A DNA stretch of 64,000 nt from Nocardiopsis gilva YIM 90087 (GTDB lineage Bacteria; Actinomycetota; Actinomycetes; Streptosporangiales; Streptosporangiaceae), in NCBI RefSeq assembly GCF_002263495.1, contig NZ_CP022753.1, forward strand, positions 124,001-188,000. The letters run 5' to 3'. The notes beneath the pieces are model-generated. The model had not been told where the DNA came from, did no database searches, and saw nothing but the letters and a program-made list of their open reading frames with translations. The translations under genes were made by a program, and so were the position numbers. This document shows positions 31,761-40,619 of this stretch, piece after piece; the first letter of the stretch is position 1, and every line of letters begins with the position of its first letter.

Positions 31761-31906
31761 GACGTCACCTCGTCGATGTGCTGCAGCACCGTCACGGCGC
31801 TGGCCGTCGCTTCCCGGGCGTGCTCGTTGACCTCGGTCGGCACGACGACCTCGGGCTCGGGCTCCTGTGTTCGGCGCGGGGCACGCCGTGTGCGGATCAG
31901 TCGCAT
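31757..31906 (-). CDS. 49-aa hypothetical protein
   Basis: ATG at 31906, inside the end of the next gene upstream. Basic N-terminus (RLIRTRRAPRRTQ) and acidic helical C-terminus. Supported mainly by the tight packing of genes. Confidence 0.45.
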   Translation of the reverse strand: MRLIRTRRAPRRTQEPEPEVVVPTEVNEHAREATASAVTVLQHIDEVTS

Positions 31907-32100
31907 GGCGCCTCCCCGGAGCCGTCGGCCTCCACGAGGCGCCATCCGGCCTCGGCCAGATCGCGCCTCAATTCATCGAGGTCGGTCGGGCGAGCGACGC
32001 TGCCCATGGCCACGCGGCCGTCGACGGTGTAGGCGACCGCGTACAACGTGTCGCCGCGCGTACTGGGGATGGGGCGAATGGTCGCGACGCGCTCAGCCAT
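31897..32100 (-). CDS. 67-aa hypothetical protein
   Basis: ATG at 32100 overlaps the previous stop by one base. VATIRPIPSTRGDTLYAVAY followed by VDGRVAMGSVARP and a helix RRDLAEAGWRLVEAD. No family recognised. Confidence 0.52.
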   Translation of the reverse strand: MAERVATIRPIPSTRGDTLYAVAYTVDGRVAMGSVARPTDLDELRRDLAEAGWRLVEADGSGEAPCD

Positions 32101-32726
32101 CACGCCACCTCCTCGCCTACCGCAGGGTCCTCGGCGACCGGCTGTTCGTCGGCCTCGCGGGGCCCGTCGGCCTCCAGGCGGAGTTCGGCGCCGTGGACGG
32201 TGGCTGTGGCCTGGTAGTAGGCGCGGTCGTCGGTGGTGAGCAGCGGGTTGGCGTCGACGTCGACGCCCAGGGCATCGGCCCATGCCCGCAGGGCGTCGAC
32301 GCCCCTGCCTCCGCCCCAGAAGCGGGCACGGAGGAGGTTTCCGTCGGCGTCGACCAGCCATTCCGGTGCCGGCAGATCGTGGTGCTCACCGGCCAGGCGG
32401 AGGGCGACGCGCAGGAGGCGGGCCTGCTGGTCGGCGGGCGGCGGAACCGCCTGGGGCGGCGTTTCGCCGCGCGCGTGGGCGAGAAGTATCCGGATCTCGC
32501 GCGCGTTGATCTCGATTCGGTCGGCGTCGGCGTAGGCGGCGTCGGCCTCGTCTTGGAGGCCGTGAGCACGGCACTGCGCCCGGTACCTGCGGCTCTCCAA
32601 ATGCTCTGCTTCATCGGCGAGCAATTCGAGCGTGGTGTCGCTGATTCCGTGGATCACTTGTGCTCGACGCTCTCCGTCCCGTTCGCCGAGCCCGGTGCTC
32701 GCGCTGGAGGGGGTTACTATCGCCAT
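32100..32726 (-). CDS. hypothetical protein
   Basis: 208 aa. Helical, charged N-terminal half (LELLADEAEHLESRRYRAQC, ADRIEINAREIRILLAHARG), then WGGGRGVDALRAWADALGV and an acidic tail. No motif. The start at 32726 is the first in the frame; a later start is possible. Confidence 0.55.
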   Translation of the reverse strand: MAIVTPSSASTGLGERDGERRAQVIHGISDTTLELLADEAEHLESRRYRAQCRAHGLQDEADAAYADADRIEINAREIRILLAHARGETPPQAVPPPADQQARLLRVALRLAGEHHDLPAPEWLVDADGNLLRARFWGGGRGVDALRAWADALGVDVDANPLLTTDDRAYYQATATVHGAELRLEADGPREADEQPVAEDPAVGEEVA

Positions 32727-32755
32727 GGCCCTGGACTCCTAACTCGTAGGGCCGC

Positions 32756-32783
32756 GCCCCTGTCGGCCATCGCCGACGGGGGC
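32756..32783. terminator. 12-bp hairpin at the head of the early operon
   Basis: GCCCCTGTCGGC and GCCGACGGGGGC pair with one G-T wobble and a 4-base loop, just after the excisionase-type gene. There is no U-tract. It could terminate or attenuate transcription from the early promoter before the main block of early genes. Confidence 0.6.
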
Positions 32784-32792
32784 CTTCATGTG

Positions 32793-33089
32793 TCAGGCGG
32801 TGATGCGGCGCGCCCTGAGCGGGCGCACGGTGGGGTCGGTCGAGGGAGCCGGTGGCGTCCTGCGGCGCCGGGGGCCGGTAGAGCGGGCGGGCGGCTGCGG
32901 CGCCTTCTTCACGGGTTCGGCGGTGAGGGCGAGGATCTGTTCCAGATCGGAGGCGGTGAAGCGGTACTCGCCGCTGATCTTGTGGAACGGGATCCGGCGG
33001 GCCTTGGCCTGGTCGCGGAGCCACGACGGCTTGCACTTGAGGATCTGAGCGGCTTCGTCGACCCGGTAAACGGTGAGATCGTCGGCCAT
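32793..33089 (-). CDS. excisionase-like HTH protein
   Basis: 98 aa; ATG at 33089 shares its A with the upstream TGA (GTG at 33092 possible). Residues 5-55 (YRVDEAAQILKCKPSWLRDQ, then IPFHKISGEYRFTASDLEQI) are a MerR/Xis-type winged HTH. The C-terminal third is basic and Pro-rich. Second gene of the early operon, right next to Cro: a normal place for an excisionase or early regulator. Confidence 0.72.
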   Translation of the reverse strand: MADDLTVYRVDEAAQILKCKPSWLRDQAKARRIPFHKISGEYRFTASDLEQILALTAEPVKKAPQPPARSTGPRRRRTPPAPSTDPTVRPLRARRITA

Positions 33090-33331
33090 CACGCCACCTC
33101 TTCAGCAGTCGTTTCAGCCTGTTCAGGCGTGACTTCGAGGTCGGCGTCGACAGCGGCGAGGGCCTGTTTCATGCGGGCGTACACCGTGGGAGACGGCTGG
33201 TGGCGCCCCTGCTCGATGCCGTAGATGGCCCACTTGCTCAGACCGGCAGCGGCAGCGAGGGCGACGACCGAAAGGCCGCGGCTCTCCCGCAGGCGTCTGA
33301 GCTTGGCCCCATCGACCTTGATGCTGATCAT
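33089..33331 (-). CDS. Cro/CI-type HTH regulator (first early gene)
   Basis: 80 aa; ATG at 33331. HTH segment LRRLRESRGLSVVALAAAAG followed by LSKWAIYGIEQGRHQPSPTV is a clear XRE-type domain. It is transcribed away from the plus-strand repressor-like gene and heads the early operon, the position of Cro. A perfect inverted repeat (33336-33355) lies immediately before the start codon, a natural operator. Confidence 0.82.
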   Translation of the reverse strand: MISIKVDGAKLRRLRESRGLSVVALAAAAGLSKWAIYGIEQGRHQPSPTVYARMKQALAAVDADLEVTPEQAETTAEEVA

Positions 33332-33335
33332 AGGG

Positions 33336-33493
33336 CCAACATAGTCCAATGTTGGTGTATCTGGTAGTCCTACTCGCAGGTAATTTAGTTTTTATTGGTT
33401 CATGTTGGATACTCCGAGGTCAGCATTATGGGAATATCCAACAATCACCAGGTGAGGAAATCCTTACCTGCGTTAGGTTGGCCTATGTTGGAG
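33336..33493. promoter_or_regulatory. lysogeny switch region with repeated TGTTGG operators
   Basis: AT-rich compared with all surroundings. Elements: CCAACAT-6-ATGTTGG (33336-33355); TGTTGGATA (33403-33411) inverted to TATCCAACA (33435-33443); ATGTTGGAGA (33484-33493); a near-palindrome AGGTGAGGAAATCCTTACCT (33450-33469); and CGCAGGTAA (33375-33383) inverted to TTACCTGCG (33464-33472). Two operator families for the two divergent regulators are likely. Confidence 0.75.
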
Positions 33494-33506
33494 AATCTTG
33501 TAGCGT
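33478..33506 (+). promoter_or_regulatory. probable promoter of the repressor-like gene (leaderless)
   Basis: TTGGCC (-35) and TAGCGT (-10) separated by 17 bases; the GTG start codon follows 7 bases after the -10 box, where transcription should begin, and there is no Shine-Dalgarno. A TGTTGGA operator lies in the spacer, so autoregulation is expected. Confidence 0.55.
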
Positions 33507-33513
33507 TTGATTC

Positions 33514-33936
33514 GTGGATAGTGACACAGAGCGTCGAAGCCGACTCGGACAGTTGATCGAAGACCGCCTCAACCACCTCGGCATGGAGTACGCACAAGCG
33601 GCACGCCTCGCCGACGTGAGCGTCGAGACGCTCGCCAAGATCCGCCGCGGCGTGCGCGCGCGACCCAAGACCTACAGGCGGATCGAGCGCGTCCTGGGCT
33701 GGTCAGTCGGAGCCTGCGATGTGGTTATCGCCGGTGGGACTCCTCAGCTCCAAGACGATGGGCAGACGCAGCGGAGGTCGCTCCCGATCTTCGATGACCC
33801 CATCGAGCAGGCGGTGTGGGACATCGACGCCCCCGAGGATGTGCGCCTGTACTTCATCGGCGCATACCGGCTGCGCGATCAGCTTCAGCCGCTGGTGGAC
33901 GCGTGGCGACGGCAACAGAACGAGGAAATAGCGTGA
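33514..33936 (+). CDS. phage repressor-like HTH protein
   Basis: 140 aa from GTG at 33514, probably translated from a leaderless mRNA. An XRE-type HTH occupies about residues 10-60 (LGQLIEDRLNHLGMEYAQAA, LADVSVETLAKIRRGVRARP). The C-terminal part is helical and acidic (IFDDPIEQAVWDIDAPEDV), without a LexA-like protease domain. It is divergent from the Cro-like gene and upstream of integrase, the usual place of an immunity repressor. Confidence 0.75.
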   Translation: MDSDTERRSRLGQLIEDRLNHLGMEYAQAARLADVSVETLAKIRRGVRARPKTYRRIERVLGWSVGACDVVIAGGTPQLQDDGQTQRRSLPIFDDPIEQAVWDIDAPEDVRLYFIGAYRLRDQLQPLVDAWRRQQNEEIA

Positions 33937-34032
33937 CACACCGTAGCGAAGATAACGGAGGGGAAAAATCCGCGAGAATCATGGGAAAAACTCCTGACCC
34001 AGGGGGAGGATGCGTGCACGGGGTCTGGAGTG

Positions 34033-34983
34033 ATGGCCATGGAAGTGCTTGTGGGAGCACTGAGCGTAGTGCTCATCGCGCTGATCATCCTGTTCGCCAA
34101 GCTGGCGATCTGCTCCAGGCATGCGGGCCGGCATTTGATCACACTCACCTCCCGCATTGCACAGCTCGAAGCCGCCGCCGAGCGCGATCGGGTCGAGCGA
34201 AAGCTTCCTCCCCCTCCTTCATCCCAACGACCCGACTGCAAGGTCCCCCGCAAGTCCACTCGCCTGCGCATCTTGCGCGGTGGGTCCGCCGGGGCTGGCG
34301 TCATGGCGGCTAGCGGGTGGCTCAGGGATTCCTTTACCGCCCAGTCCGCAGCGTCCGTCGCGAGCGTGGCACTGGCCGGGGGCCTCGGCGGGATGCTCTA
34401 TGCCGATCAGCCCCACATCTCCGACCAGGAGCGCGACGAGCCGACGATCTCGACAATCCTCCCCATGCCAGAAAGGCCGATAACGCTCGAAGCGACGGCA
34501 TCCCCCCGGACAGCGTCTGACGAAGCGGACGAGCCCCCGGCCGACAGCAGCACCCCCAGCGACGAAGTTGATGGGGCGACCAGCGAGACCGCAGTAGAAG
34601 AAGTCACCGAGCAGGAGGCTGAGCCAGCGGAGATCGCAGGCGCGAGCGAGGACCAAGGTGTCACCTCTCCGCCGGCCAGGCAGGACCCTTCCCCACAAGA
34701 CGGGGATAGGGCACAGCAGGAGCCACCGACCAGCCAGCCACCGGCTGACGATGACGTCCCCTCCCCCGACCGTCCCCGCGGCCCGCAGCAACGACCGCCC
34801 AACCATCCGGGCCGTGGCCCGGATGGCACCGGGCCGCCGGGACTCACGGGGCAAGGGTCCGGAGCTTCGAGTTCAAGCGCCAATGGGGTGAGCCTGCCCA
34901 GCCTCGCCGAGGAGACGGCCGCGGGCGCACTCACCCTGTGCGCCCGCGTCGACCTCCCGGCGCCCAAGCCGGTGTGCCGGTAG
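34033..34983 (+). CDS. membrane protein with long acidic/proline-rich tail (lysogeny region)
   Basis: About 316 aa; ATG at 34033 chosen, GTG at 34030 or ATG at 34039 possible. One strong N-terminal membrane helix (VLVGALSVVLIALIILFAKL), a basic loop and a second hydrophobic stretch near residues 100-125 (AASVASVALAGGLGGMLYAD), then some 190 residues of acidic, Pro/Ser/Thr-rich disordered sequence. It is on the lysogenic strand between repressor and integrase and probably expressed in the lysogen; superinfection exclusion is a possibility, not shown. Confidence 0.62.
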   Translation: MAMEVLVGALSVVLIALIILFAKLAICSRHAGRHLITLTSRIAQLEAAAERDRVERKLPPPPSSQRPDCKVPRKSTRLRILRGGSAGAGVMAASGWLRDSFTAQSAASVASVALAGGLGGMLYADQPHISDQERDEPTISTILPMPERPITLEATASPRTASDEADEPPADSSTPSDEVDGATSETAVEEVTEQEAEPAEIAGASEDQGVTSPPARQDPSPQDGDRAQQEPPTSQPPADDDVPSPDRPRGPQQRPPNHPGRGPDGTGPPGLTGQGSGASSSSANGVSLPSLAEETAAGALTLCARVDLPAPKPVCR

Positions 34984-34998
34984 ACGCATCAAGAAGAA

Positions 34999-35022
34999 AG
35001 CCCCCTCCGTTCGGAGGGGGCT
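34999..35022 (+). terminator. strong hairpin terminator before integrase
   Basis: AGCCCCCTCCG, a 2-base loop, CGGAGGGGGCT: an 11-bp perfect stem beginning 16 bases after the membrane-protein stop. No U-run, but the stem is very stable. It separates repressor/membrane transcription from integrase. Confidence 0.75.
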
Positions 35023-35049
35023 CCCAATCACAGCGAGAAGGATACACCC

Positions 35050-36816
35050 ATGCCCTATCCCGAGAAGCGGTGGTCCAAGAAGGACGGCACCTTCTGGACC
35101 GTCCGATACCAGGCGGCCGACGGCAGCTGGCCCCGAGCAAGTCGTGATGACAAGGGCGAGCGCTGGCGTACCAAGCGCGACGCCGAGAAGTGGGCGGAGG
35201 ACAAGGAAGCCCGCATCCGCATGGGCTTGGATGAGGAGTCCGCCCCGTCGGTCGTCGAGGCCGCCCGGCAAGCCCGCAAGCAGGAAGGGATCACACTCGG
35301 CGAGTGGGCCGACGAGTGGTACCCGAAACAGGACGTCGGTATCTCCCACATGCGCGGCCTTCGTAACGACCTGGAGCTCCACCTCCTTCCCCACCGGCCC
35401 GAGGGCCGCGACCAGGCTTGGGACGAGACGCGACTCCTCGATATCACCGCAGAGCAGATCCTCGCGTTCAAGCGAGTCAAGCGGGCCGCCGGCTACGCCG
35501 AGTCCACCATCCGGGGCTACTGCTCGACTCTCTACACGATGCTCGCCGACGCGATCGAGGCCGGGCACATCTCTGCGAACCCCGCAGCGACCAAGGCCAA
35601 CCGAGGAAGGCGCAGCGGCACCGGCACGCGCAAGGGGAAGCGCGGAAAGCAACGCGTGACCACCGACGCGCTCGGTGCGCTGCTGCTGTCGGAGCGGATG
35701 GCGCTGCTCTCCGGGCGCGATGAGGAGTTCATCTCCGGGATCACCATGTACAACTCCGGCTTGCGCTTCGGTGAGCTGATCGGTTTGGAGCGGGAGTTCT
35801 GCCGCCCTGCCGAGCAGATGATCCGGGTGGAGTGGCAACTGTTCGAGATGGAGGGTGACTGGCACCGGCAACCGCCCAAGGACGACTCCTACCGGGACGT
35901 TCACATCCCGGAGTTCGTGTGCGAGCTACTGCGGCGCCAGCTCGCCAGCATCCCGCACAAGCCGACGAAGACGTGCGCATGCTTCAGGCCACCGACCGTT
36001 CACCGGTTCCTGGTGGCCGCGCTCAAGCGGCGCGGCGCCTGGTCGGAGGAGATGAAGACCGCGGTCCTCACTCACGCGCAGGACAGGTCTCTAGCGGAGC
36101 TCGGCATCGACCCCGACCTCGCCGATCGGTTCAACGGCGACTTCATCCGCGGCAGCGCCGCGCCGCCCCACAAGGGCGGGATCCACGTCTTCAGCGCCCA
36201 GTCCGGCTCGCCCCACCATCGACGAGGCTCCTACAAGCCGTGGCTCATCGGTGCCGCCTCCACCGGTATGTACCCGCCGAGGAAGAACAGCCAAGAGGAG
36301 TCTCCCGACGGGCACCCCGTGCCGCTGCGCGCCGAACCGTGGCCGGGGATGCCCATCCGCGGCAGGAACCCGCGCAAGAAGACCGAGGTGCAGTGGGTGC
36401 CGATCGCGCCGGGGATCACCCCGCACGGGCTGGCCCGCCACTCGCACAAGCGGGCGATGATCGAGGGGGATATCCCCGAGGTCCTCCAGCACGAGCGCCT
36501 GGGCCACGAAATGGGCGGCATCGGGGCCGTCTACAGCCAGGTGACCCCGGCGATGATCGGGCAGCTCATGGAGCTGCTGACGCGCAACTTTAGGGAGTCC
36601 CTGTACCAGCGCGCGAAGATGCACCCGCACTCACCGGTGACGGTCCTGGACGAGCTGCTGGAGCCCTACCGCAGGCGTCCGCACCGCGCCCCGACCAAGA
36701 TCATCTCCCAAAATTCTCCCAAAAACGGGGTCCGACCCCTCCGCAGTCTGAAGAGCCGAACCCCGTCACAGCAGGTCAATCCCAGTCCAGACCCCCACCC
36801 GTCTGATACTCAATAA
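35050..36816 (+). CDS. int: tyrosine-type site-specific integrase
   Basis: 588 aa; ATG at 35050 follows GAGAAGGATACACCC. An AP2-like arm-binding N-terminus ([15 protein letters not shown]), a SAM-like core-binding domain ([16 protein letters not shown]), then the catalytic domain with Arg239 (NSGLRFGEL), the His/Arg box [12 protein letters not shown] (His459, Arg463), LGH and Tyr495 (GAVYSQVT). Box II has one extra Ala: related integrases read HGLRHSHK. A long insertion lies between the Arg and His boxes (about residues 300-440). The last ~14 codons run antisense through the end of nrdB. Confidence 0.9.
   Translation: MPYPEKRWSKKDGTFWTVRYQAADGSWPRASRDDKGERWRTKRDAEKWAEDKEARIRMGLDEESAPSVVEAARQARKQEGITLGEWADEWYPKQDVGISHMRGLRNDLELHLLPHRPEGRDQAWDETRLLDITAEQILAFKRVKRAAGYAESTIRGYCSTLYTMLADAIEAGHISANPAATKANRGRRSGTGTRKGKRGKQRVTTDALGALLLSERMALLSGRDEEFISGITMYNSGLRFGELIGLEREFCRPAEQMIRVEWQLFEMEGDWHRQPPKDDSYRDVHIPEFVCELLRRQLASIPHKPTKTCACFRPPTVHRFLVAALKRRGAWSEEMKTAVLTHAQDRSLAELGIDPDLADRFNGDFIRGSAAPPHKGGIHVFSAQSGSPHHRRGSYKPWLIGAASTGMYPPRKNSQEESPDGHPVPLRAEPWPGMPIRGRNPRKKTEVQWVPIAPGITPHGLARHSHKRAMIEGDIPEVLQHERLGHEMGGIGAVYSQVTPAMIGQLMELLTRNFRESLYQRAKMHPHSPVTVLDELLEPYRRRPHRAPTKIISQNSPKNGVRPLRSLKSRTPSQQVNPSPDPHPSDTQ
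36704..36725 (+). repeat. tandem 11-mer TCTCCCAAAA(T/A)
   Basis: TCTCCCAAAAT and TCTCCCAAAAA stand head to tail inside the integrase 3' end, close to the presumed attachment site. Short direct repeats here are typical of integrase arm-type binding sites; this is inferred. Confidence 0.45.
36721..36766 (-). terminator. intrinsic terminator of nrdAB
   Basis: On the minus strand ACGGGGTTCGG pairs with CGGACCCCGT (one mismatch) and is followed by TTTTTGGG, 10 bases after the nrdB stop. It is embedded in the integrase coding sequence on the opposite strand, so it may have been supplied by the prophage. Confidence 0.7.
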
Positions 36817-37849
36817 CTCTCGTCTCGAAGAAGTTCTTCTCCTTCTTCAGGTCCATCATCTCCGACATCCACGGGAACGGGTTCTCCGTCTGGCCGAAGA
36901 TGGGGGCCAGGCCGATCTGTTCGGCGCGGCGGTCGGTGATGAAGTGCATGTACTCCTCGCACAGGTCGGCGTTGAGGCCGAGGATGCCCCGCGGCATGGT
37001 CTCGCGGCCGTAGGCGACCTCCAGCGCGCAGGCCTCGGTGAGCATGGTGCGGACCTCGGCCTGGAACTCCTCGCTCCACAGGTGCGGGTTCTCGATCTTG
37101 ATCTGGTTGATCACGTCGATGCCGAAGTTCAGGTGGATCGACTCGTCGCGCAGGATGTACTGGTACTGCTCGGCGATGCCGACCATCTTGTTCCGGCGGC
37201 CCAAAGACAGGATCTGCGCGAAGCCGGTGTAGAACCACATGCCCTCGAAGATCACGTAGAACGCCACGAGGTCACGCAGGAAGGCCTGGTCCGCCTCCGG
37301 GGTACCGGTGCGGAAGTCGGGGTCCTCCAGGTTCTGCGTGTACTTCAGGGCCCAGGCGTCCTTCTCCGTGATGGAGGGGACCTCCCGGTACATGTTGAAC
37401 AGCTCGCCCTCGTCCAGGCCGAGGCTCTCGCAGATGTACTGGAAGGTGTGCGTGTGCACGGCCTCCTCGAAGGCCTGGCGCAGCAGGTACTGGCGGCACT
37501 CGGGGTTGGTCAGCTGCCGGTAGACCGCGAGCACGATGTTGTTGGCCACCAGGGACTCCGCCGTGGCGAAGAAGCCCAGGTTGCGCTTGAGCATGAGGCG
37601 CTCGTCCTCGGTCAGGCCGTCGCGCGACTTCCACAGCGCGATGTCGGCCTGCATGGCGACCTCGGTCGGCATCCAGTGGTTGTTGCAGCCCGCCAGGTAC
37701 TTGTCCCACGCCCAGGTGTACTTGAGCGGGAGCAGCTGGTTGACGTCGGCGCGGGCGTTGATCATCGACTTGTCGTCGACGCTGACGCGGCCGCCGTCGC
37801 GGTCGATGGCGCCGAGGCCGGTGGTGTCGGGCTCATGGGTGGTCGTCAT
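36776..37849 (-). CDS. nrdB: ribonucleotide reductase small subunit, class Ic-like
   Basis: 357 aa, full length. Provides the radical for conversion of ribonucleotides to deoxyribonucleotides with NrdA. Metal-ligand motifs are present: Glu98 ([10 protein letters not shown]), Glu129 and His132 (EEAVHTHTF), Glu202 (FEGMWFY), Glu236 and His239 (RDESIHLNF). The place of the radical tyrosine (E. coli Tyr122, in ExxHxxxY) holds Phe136, and the first ligand is Glu rather than Asp. Both features define class Ic, the Mn/Fe type first described in Chlamydia. It follows nrdA after 52 bases; prophage integration lies directly downstream. Confidence 0.92.
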   Translation of the reverse strand: MTTTHEPDTTGLGAIDRDGGRVSVDDKSMINARADVNQLLPLKYTWAWDKYLAGCNNHWMPTEVAMQADIALWKSRDGLTEDERLMLKRNLGFFATAESLVANNIVLAVYRQLTNPECRQYLLRQAFEEAVHTHTFQYICESLGLDEGELFNMYREVPSITEKDAWALKYTQNLEDPDFRTGTPEADQAFLRDLVAFYVIFEGMWFYTGFAQILSLGRRNKMVGIAEQYQYILRDESIHLNFGIDVINQIKIENPHLWSEEFQAEVRTMLTEACALEVAYGRETMPRGILGLNADLCEEYMHFITDRRAEQIGLAPIFGQTENPFPWMSEMMDLKKEKNFFETRVIEYQTGGGLDWD

Positions 37850-37901
37850 GTGGTGATTGGATCCTTCGGAACGTCTGCTGAGGGCGGCTGCGGGCAGTTC
37901 T

Positions 37902-40451
37902 CTACTGGCAGGCTTCGCAGTCGGGGTCGTCGATGGAGCAGGTGGAACCGGCGTCCGGGTCCAGTTCCGGGGCGGTGGAGGGGGTCCCGGCTGCCGAGGT
38001 GGGGGCCGGTGCGCTCGCCCCCGGCGACACGGCCGCCGCAGGGGACGGCGAGGGGGCAGCCGTGGGCGTCGGAGTGGCGGCGACCGCGTTCAGCTTGCCG
38101 TCGGTGCCCTTCAGCGTGCTCTTCTCCACGTGCGTGGCGCTCTGCGAGCGCAGGTAGTACGTGGTCTTCAGGCCCTTGCGCCACGCACGCCGGTACAGCT
38201 CGTCGAGCTTCCGGCCGCTCGGGGCCGCCATGTAGAGGTTCAGCGACTGCGCCTGGTCGAGCCACTTCTGCCGCCGGGACCCCGCGTCGACCAGCCAGGA
38301 GGGGTCGACCTCGAACGCGGTCGCGTACAGGTCCTTCAGGTCGTCCGGCACGCGGTCGATCGCGCCGAGGCTGCCGTCGTAGAGCTTGAGCTGGGAGACC
38401 ATGTCGTCGTCCCAGAGGCCGCGCTCCTTGAGGTCGCGCACCAGGTAGGGGTTGACGACGGTGAAGTCGCCGGACATGTTCGACTTCACGAACAGGTTGC
38501 GGTAGATCGGCTCGATCGACTGGCCGACGCCGGTGATGTTGGCGATGGTGGCCGTCGGGGCGATCGCCATGACGTTGGAGTTGCGCATCCCCACGGTGCG
38601 CACACGCTCCCGCAGGGTCTCCCAGTCCAGCCGGGCCGTGGTGTCGACGTCGAGGTCACCGCCGCGCGCGTCGTCCAGCAGCTGCAGCGAGTCGATCGGC
38701 AGCACGCCCTTGCTCCACAGCGAGCCCTCGAAGGTCTCATAGGCCCCGCGCTCGGCGGCCAGCTCCATCGACGCGGTGATCGCGTGGTAGGAGATGAGCT
38801 CCATGCTCTCGTCGGCGAACTCCACCGCGCCCTGCGAGCCCATCGGCAGCCGCAGCCTGAACAGCGCGTCCTGGAACCCCATGAGGCCCAGCCCCACCGG
38901 CCGGTGGCGCATGTTGGCCCGCTCGGCCTCGGGGATCGTGTAGAAGTTCACGTCGATCACGTTGTCGAGCATGCGCACCGCCGTGTGCACGGTGCGGCGC
39001 AGCCGCTCGGCGTCGATGCCGTCCTCGGTCACGTGCCGGGCCAGGTTGACCGAGCCGAGGTTGCAGACGGCGACCTCGTCGGCGCTGGTGTTCAGGGTGA
39101 TCTCGGTGCACAGGTTGGACGAGTGCACCACGCCGCTGTGCTGCTGCGGCGAGCGCAGGTTGCACGGGTCCTTGAAGGCGATCCACGGATGCCCGGTCTC
39201 GAACAACATGGTGAGCATGCGCCGCCACAGGTCGACCGCGCGCACGCGGCGCCACACCTTGATCTCCCCGGCCTCGGCGGCCCGCTCGTAGGCGGTGTAG
39301 GCCTCGGCGAACTCGGCCCCGTAGAGGTCGTGCAGGTCGGGCACCTCGTCGGGGGAGAACAGCGTCCACTCGCCGTTGGCCTCGACCCGCTGCAGGAACA
39401 GGTCGGGCACCCAGTTGGCGGTGTTCATGTCGTGCGTGCGCCGCCGGTCGTCACCGGTGTTCTTGCGCAGGTCGAGGAATTCCTCGATGTCGATGTGCCA
39501 GGTCTCCAGGTACGCGCAGACCGCGCCCTTCCGCTTTCCTCCCTGGTTGACAGCCACGGCTGTATCGTTGGCGATTTTGAGGAAGGGGACGACGCCCTGG
39601 CTCTGGCCGTTGGTGCCCTTGATGTGGGCGCCGATGCCGCGGACCGGGGTCCAGTCGTTGCCCAGGCCGCCGGAGTACTTGGACAGCAGCGCGTTGTTGC
39701 TGATGCCGTGGAAGATCGACTGCAGGTCGTCGCCGATGGTGGTGAGGAAGCAGGAGGAGAGCTGGGCGCGCTGGGTGCCCGCGTTGAAGAGGGTCGGGGT
39801 GGAGCACATGAAGTCGAACGACGAGATCAGGCCGTAGAACTCGATGGCCCGCGCCTCGCGGTCGTCCTCGTTGAGGGCCAGGCCCATCGCGACCCGCATG
39901 AAGAAGGCCTGCGGCAGCTCGTAGCGGGTGCCGTCGCTGTGCAGGAAGTAGCGGTCGTACAGCGTCTGCAGGCCGAGGAAGGTGAAGTCCAGGTCGCGCT
40001 CGGGGCGCAGGGCCGCGCCGAGGCGGGTGAGGTCGAAGGTGGCGAGGCGGGGGTCGAGCTGGCCCAGTTCCACGCCGCGGGCGATGTAAGCCGCGAGGTA
40101 GTCGGAGTAGCGCTCGGCCATCTGGGCCTGGTCGGCCTCGTCGAACGCGCCGGAGAGGAAGGTCAGCGCCTCCCGGCGGAGCTTGTCCAGCAGCAGCCGC
40201 GCGGCGACGTGGGAGTAGTCGGGGTCAGCCTCCACGAACGTGCGAGCCGCCATGACCAGCGCGAGTTCCAGCTCGTCGGAGGTGATCCCGGGGTAGAGGC
40301 CGCGCCGGGTCTCCGCGATGACCTTGTCGGCCGACACCCCCGTCAGCCCGGCGCAGGCCTCGTGCACCACCTGTCCGACCCGCTCCATCGGATCGCTCGC
40401 GGGGTTCGCGTGCGCGGGCTCCGCCGCGGCAACGTCGAGATCGAGGGTCAT
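37902..40451 (-). CDS. nrdA: ribonucleotide reductase large subunit, class I
   Basis: 849 aa; ATG at 40451 with GGAG 5 bases upstream. An N-terminal ATP-cone ([20 protein letters not shown]) is followed by the catalytic barrel: [15 protein letters not shown] with the Asn/Cys/Glu active-site trio, and [11 protein letters not shown] Pro/Ala/Ser-rich linker of about 50 residues carries the C-terminal redox cysteines ([12 protein letters not shown]). It is the first gene of the nrdAB operon behind a cobalamin riboswitch, as known for Streptomyces nrdAB, where B12 shuts it off in favour of class II NrdJ. Confidence 0.95.
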   Translation of the reverse strand: MTLDLDVAAAEPAHANPASDPMERVGQVVHEACAGLTGVSADKVIAETRRGLYPGITSDELELALVMAARTFVEADPDYSHVAARLLLDKLRREALTFLSGAFDEADQAQMAERYSDYLAAYIARGVELGQLDPRLATFDLTRLGAALRPERDLDFTFLGLQTLYDRYFLHSDGTRYELPQAFFMRVAMGLALNEDDREARAIEFYGLISSFDFMCSTPTLFNAGTQRAQLSSCFLTTIGDDLQSIFHGISNNALLSKYSGGLGNDWTPVRGIGAHIKGTNGQSQGVVPFLKIANDTAVAVNQGGKRKGAVCAYLETWHIDIEEFLDLRKNTGDDRRRTHDMNTANWVPDLFLQRVEANGEWTLFSPDEVPDLHDLYGAEFAEAYTAYERAAEAGEIKVWRRVRAVDLWRRMLTMLFETGHPWIAFKDPCNLRSPQQHSGVVHSSNLCTEITLNTSADEVAVCNLGSVNLARHVTEDGIDAERLRRTVHTAVRMLDNVIDVNFYTIPEAERANMRHRPVGLGLMGFQDALFRLRLPMGSQGAVEFADESMELISYHAITASMELAAERGAYETFEGSLWSKGVLPIDSLQLLDDARGGDLDVDTTARLDWETLRERVRTVGMRNSNVMAIAPTATIANITGVGQSIEPIYRNLFVKSNMSGDFTVVNPYLVRDLKERGLWDDDMVSQLKLYDGSLGAIDRVPDDLKDLYATAFEVDPSWLVDAGSRRQKWLDQAQSLNLYMAAPSGRKLDELYRRAWRKGLKTTYYLRSQSATHVEKSTLKGTDGKLNAVAATPTPTAAPSPSPAAAVSPGASAPAPTSAAGTPSTAPELDPDAGSTCSIDDPDCEACQ

Positions 40452-40619
40452 GGTGGCTCCAACCAGGTAGACGACAACCGGTTGGGGTGTCGAAGGACGG
40501 CGCGCACCAGCACACAGGGGAGGGTTCGCCCCGCGCCCCTCGGCGCGAGGTCGTCGTACTCCCTGATTCGCGGCGGCCCGCCCTCGAGGCCCCGTTGCAG
40601 TGCACGTCGGACGCGTGCA

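Noticed and set aside
33885-34304. Minus-strand open frame between repressor and membrane protein genes
   Set aside because: Ser/Arg-rich shadow without a ribosome site; it lies opposite two better-supported plus-strand genes.
36700-36820. tRNA gene as phage attachment site
   Set aside because: No cloverleaf or CCA-type 3' end can be drawn; the hairpin here is an intrinsic terminator of nrdAB.
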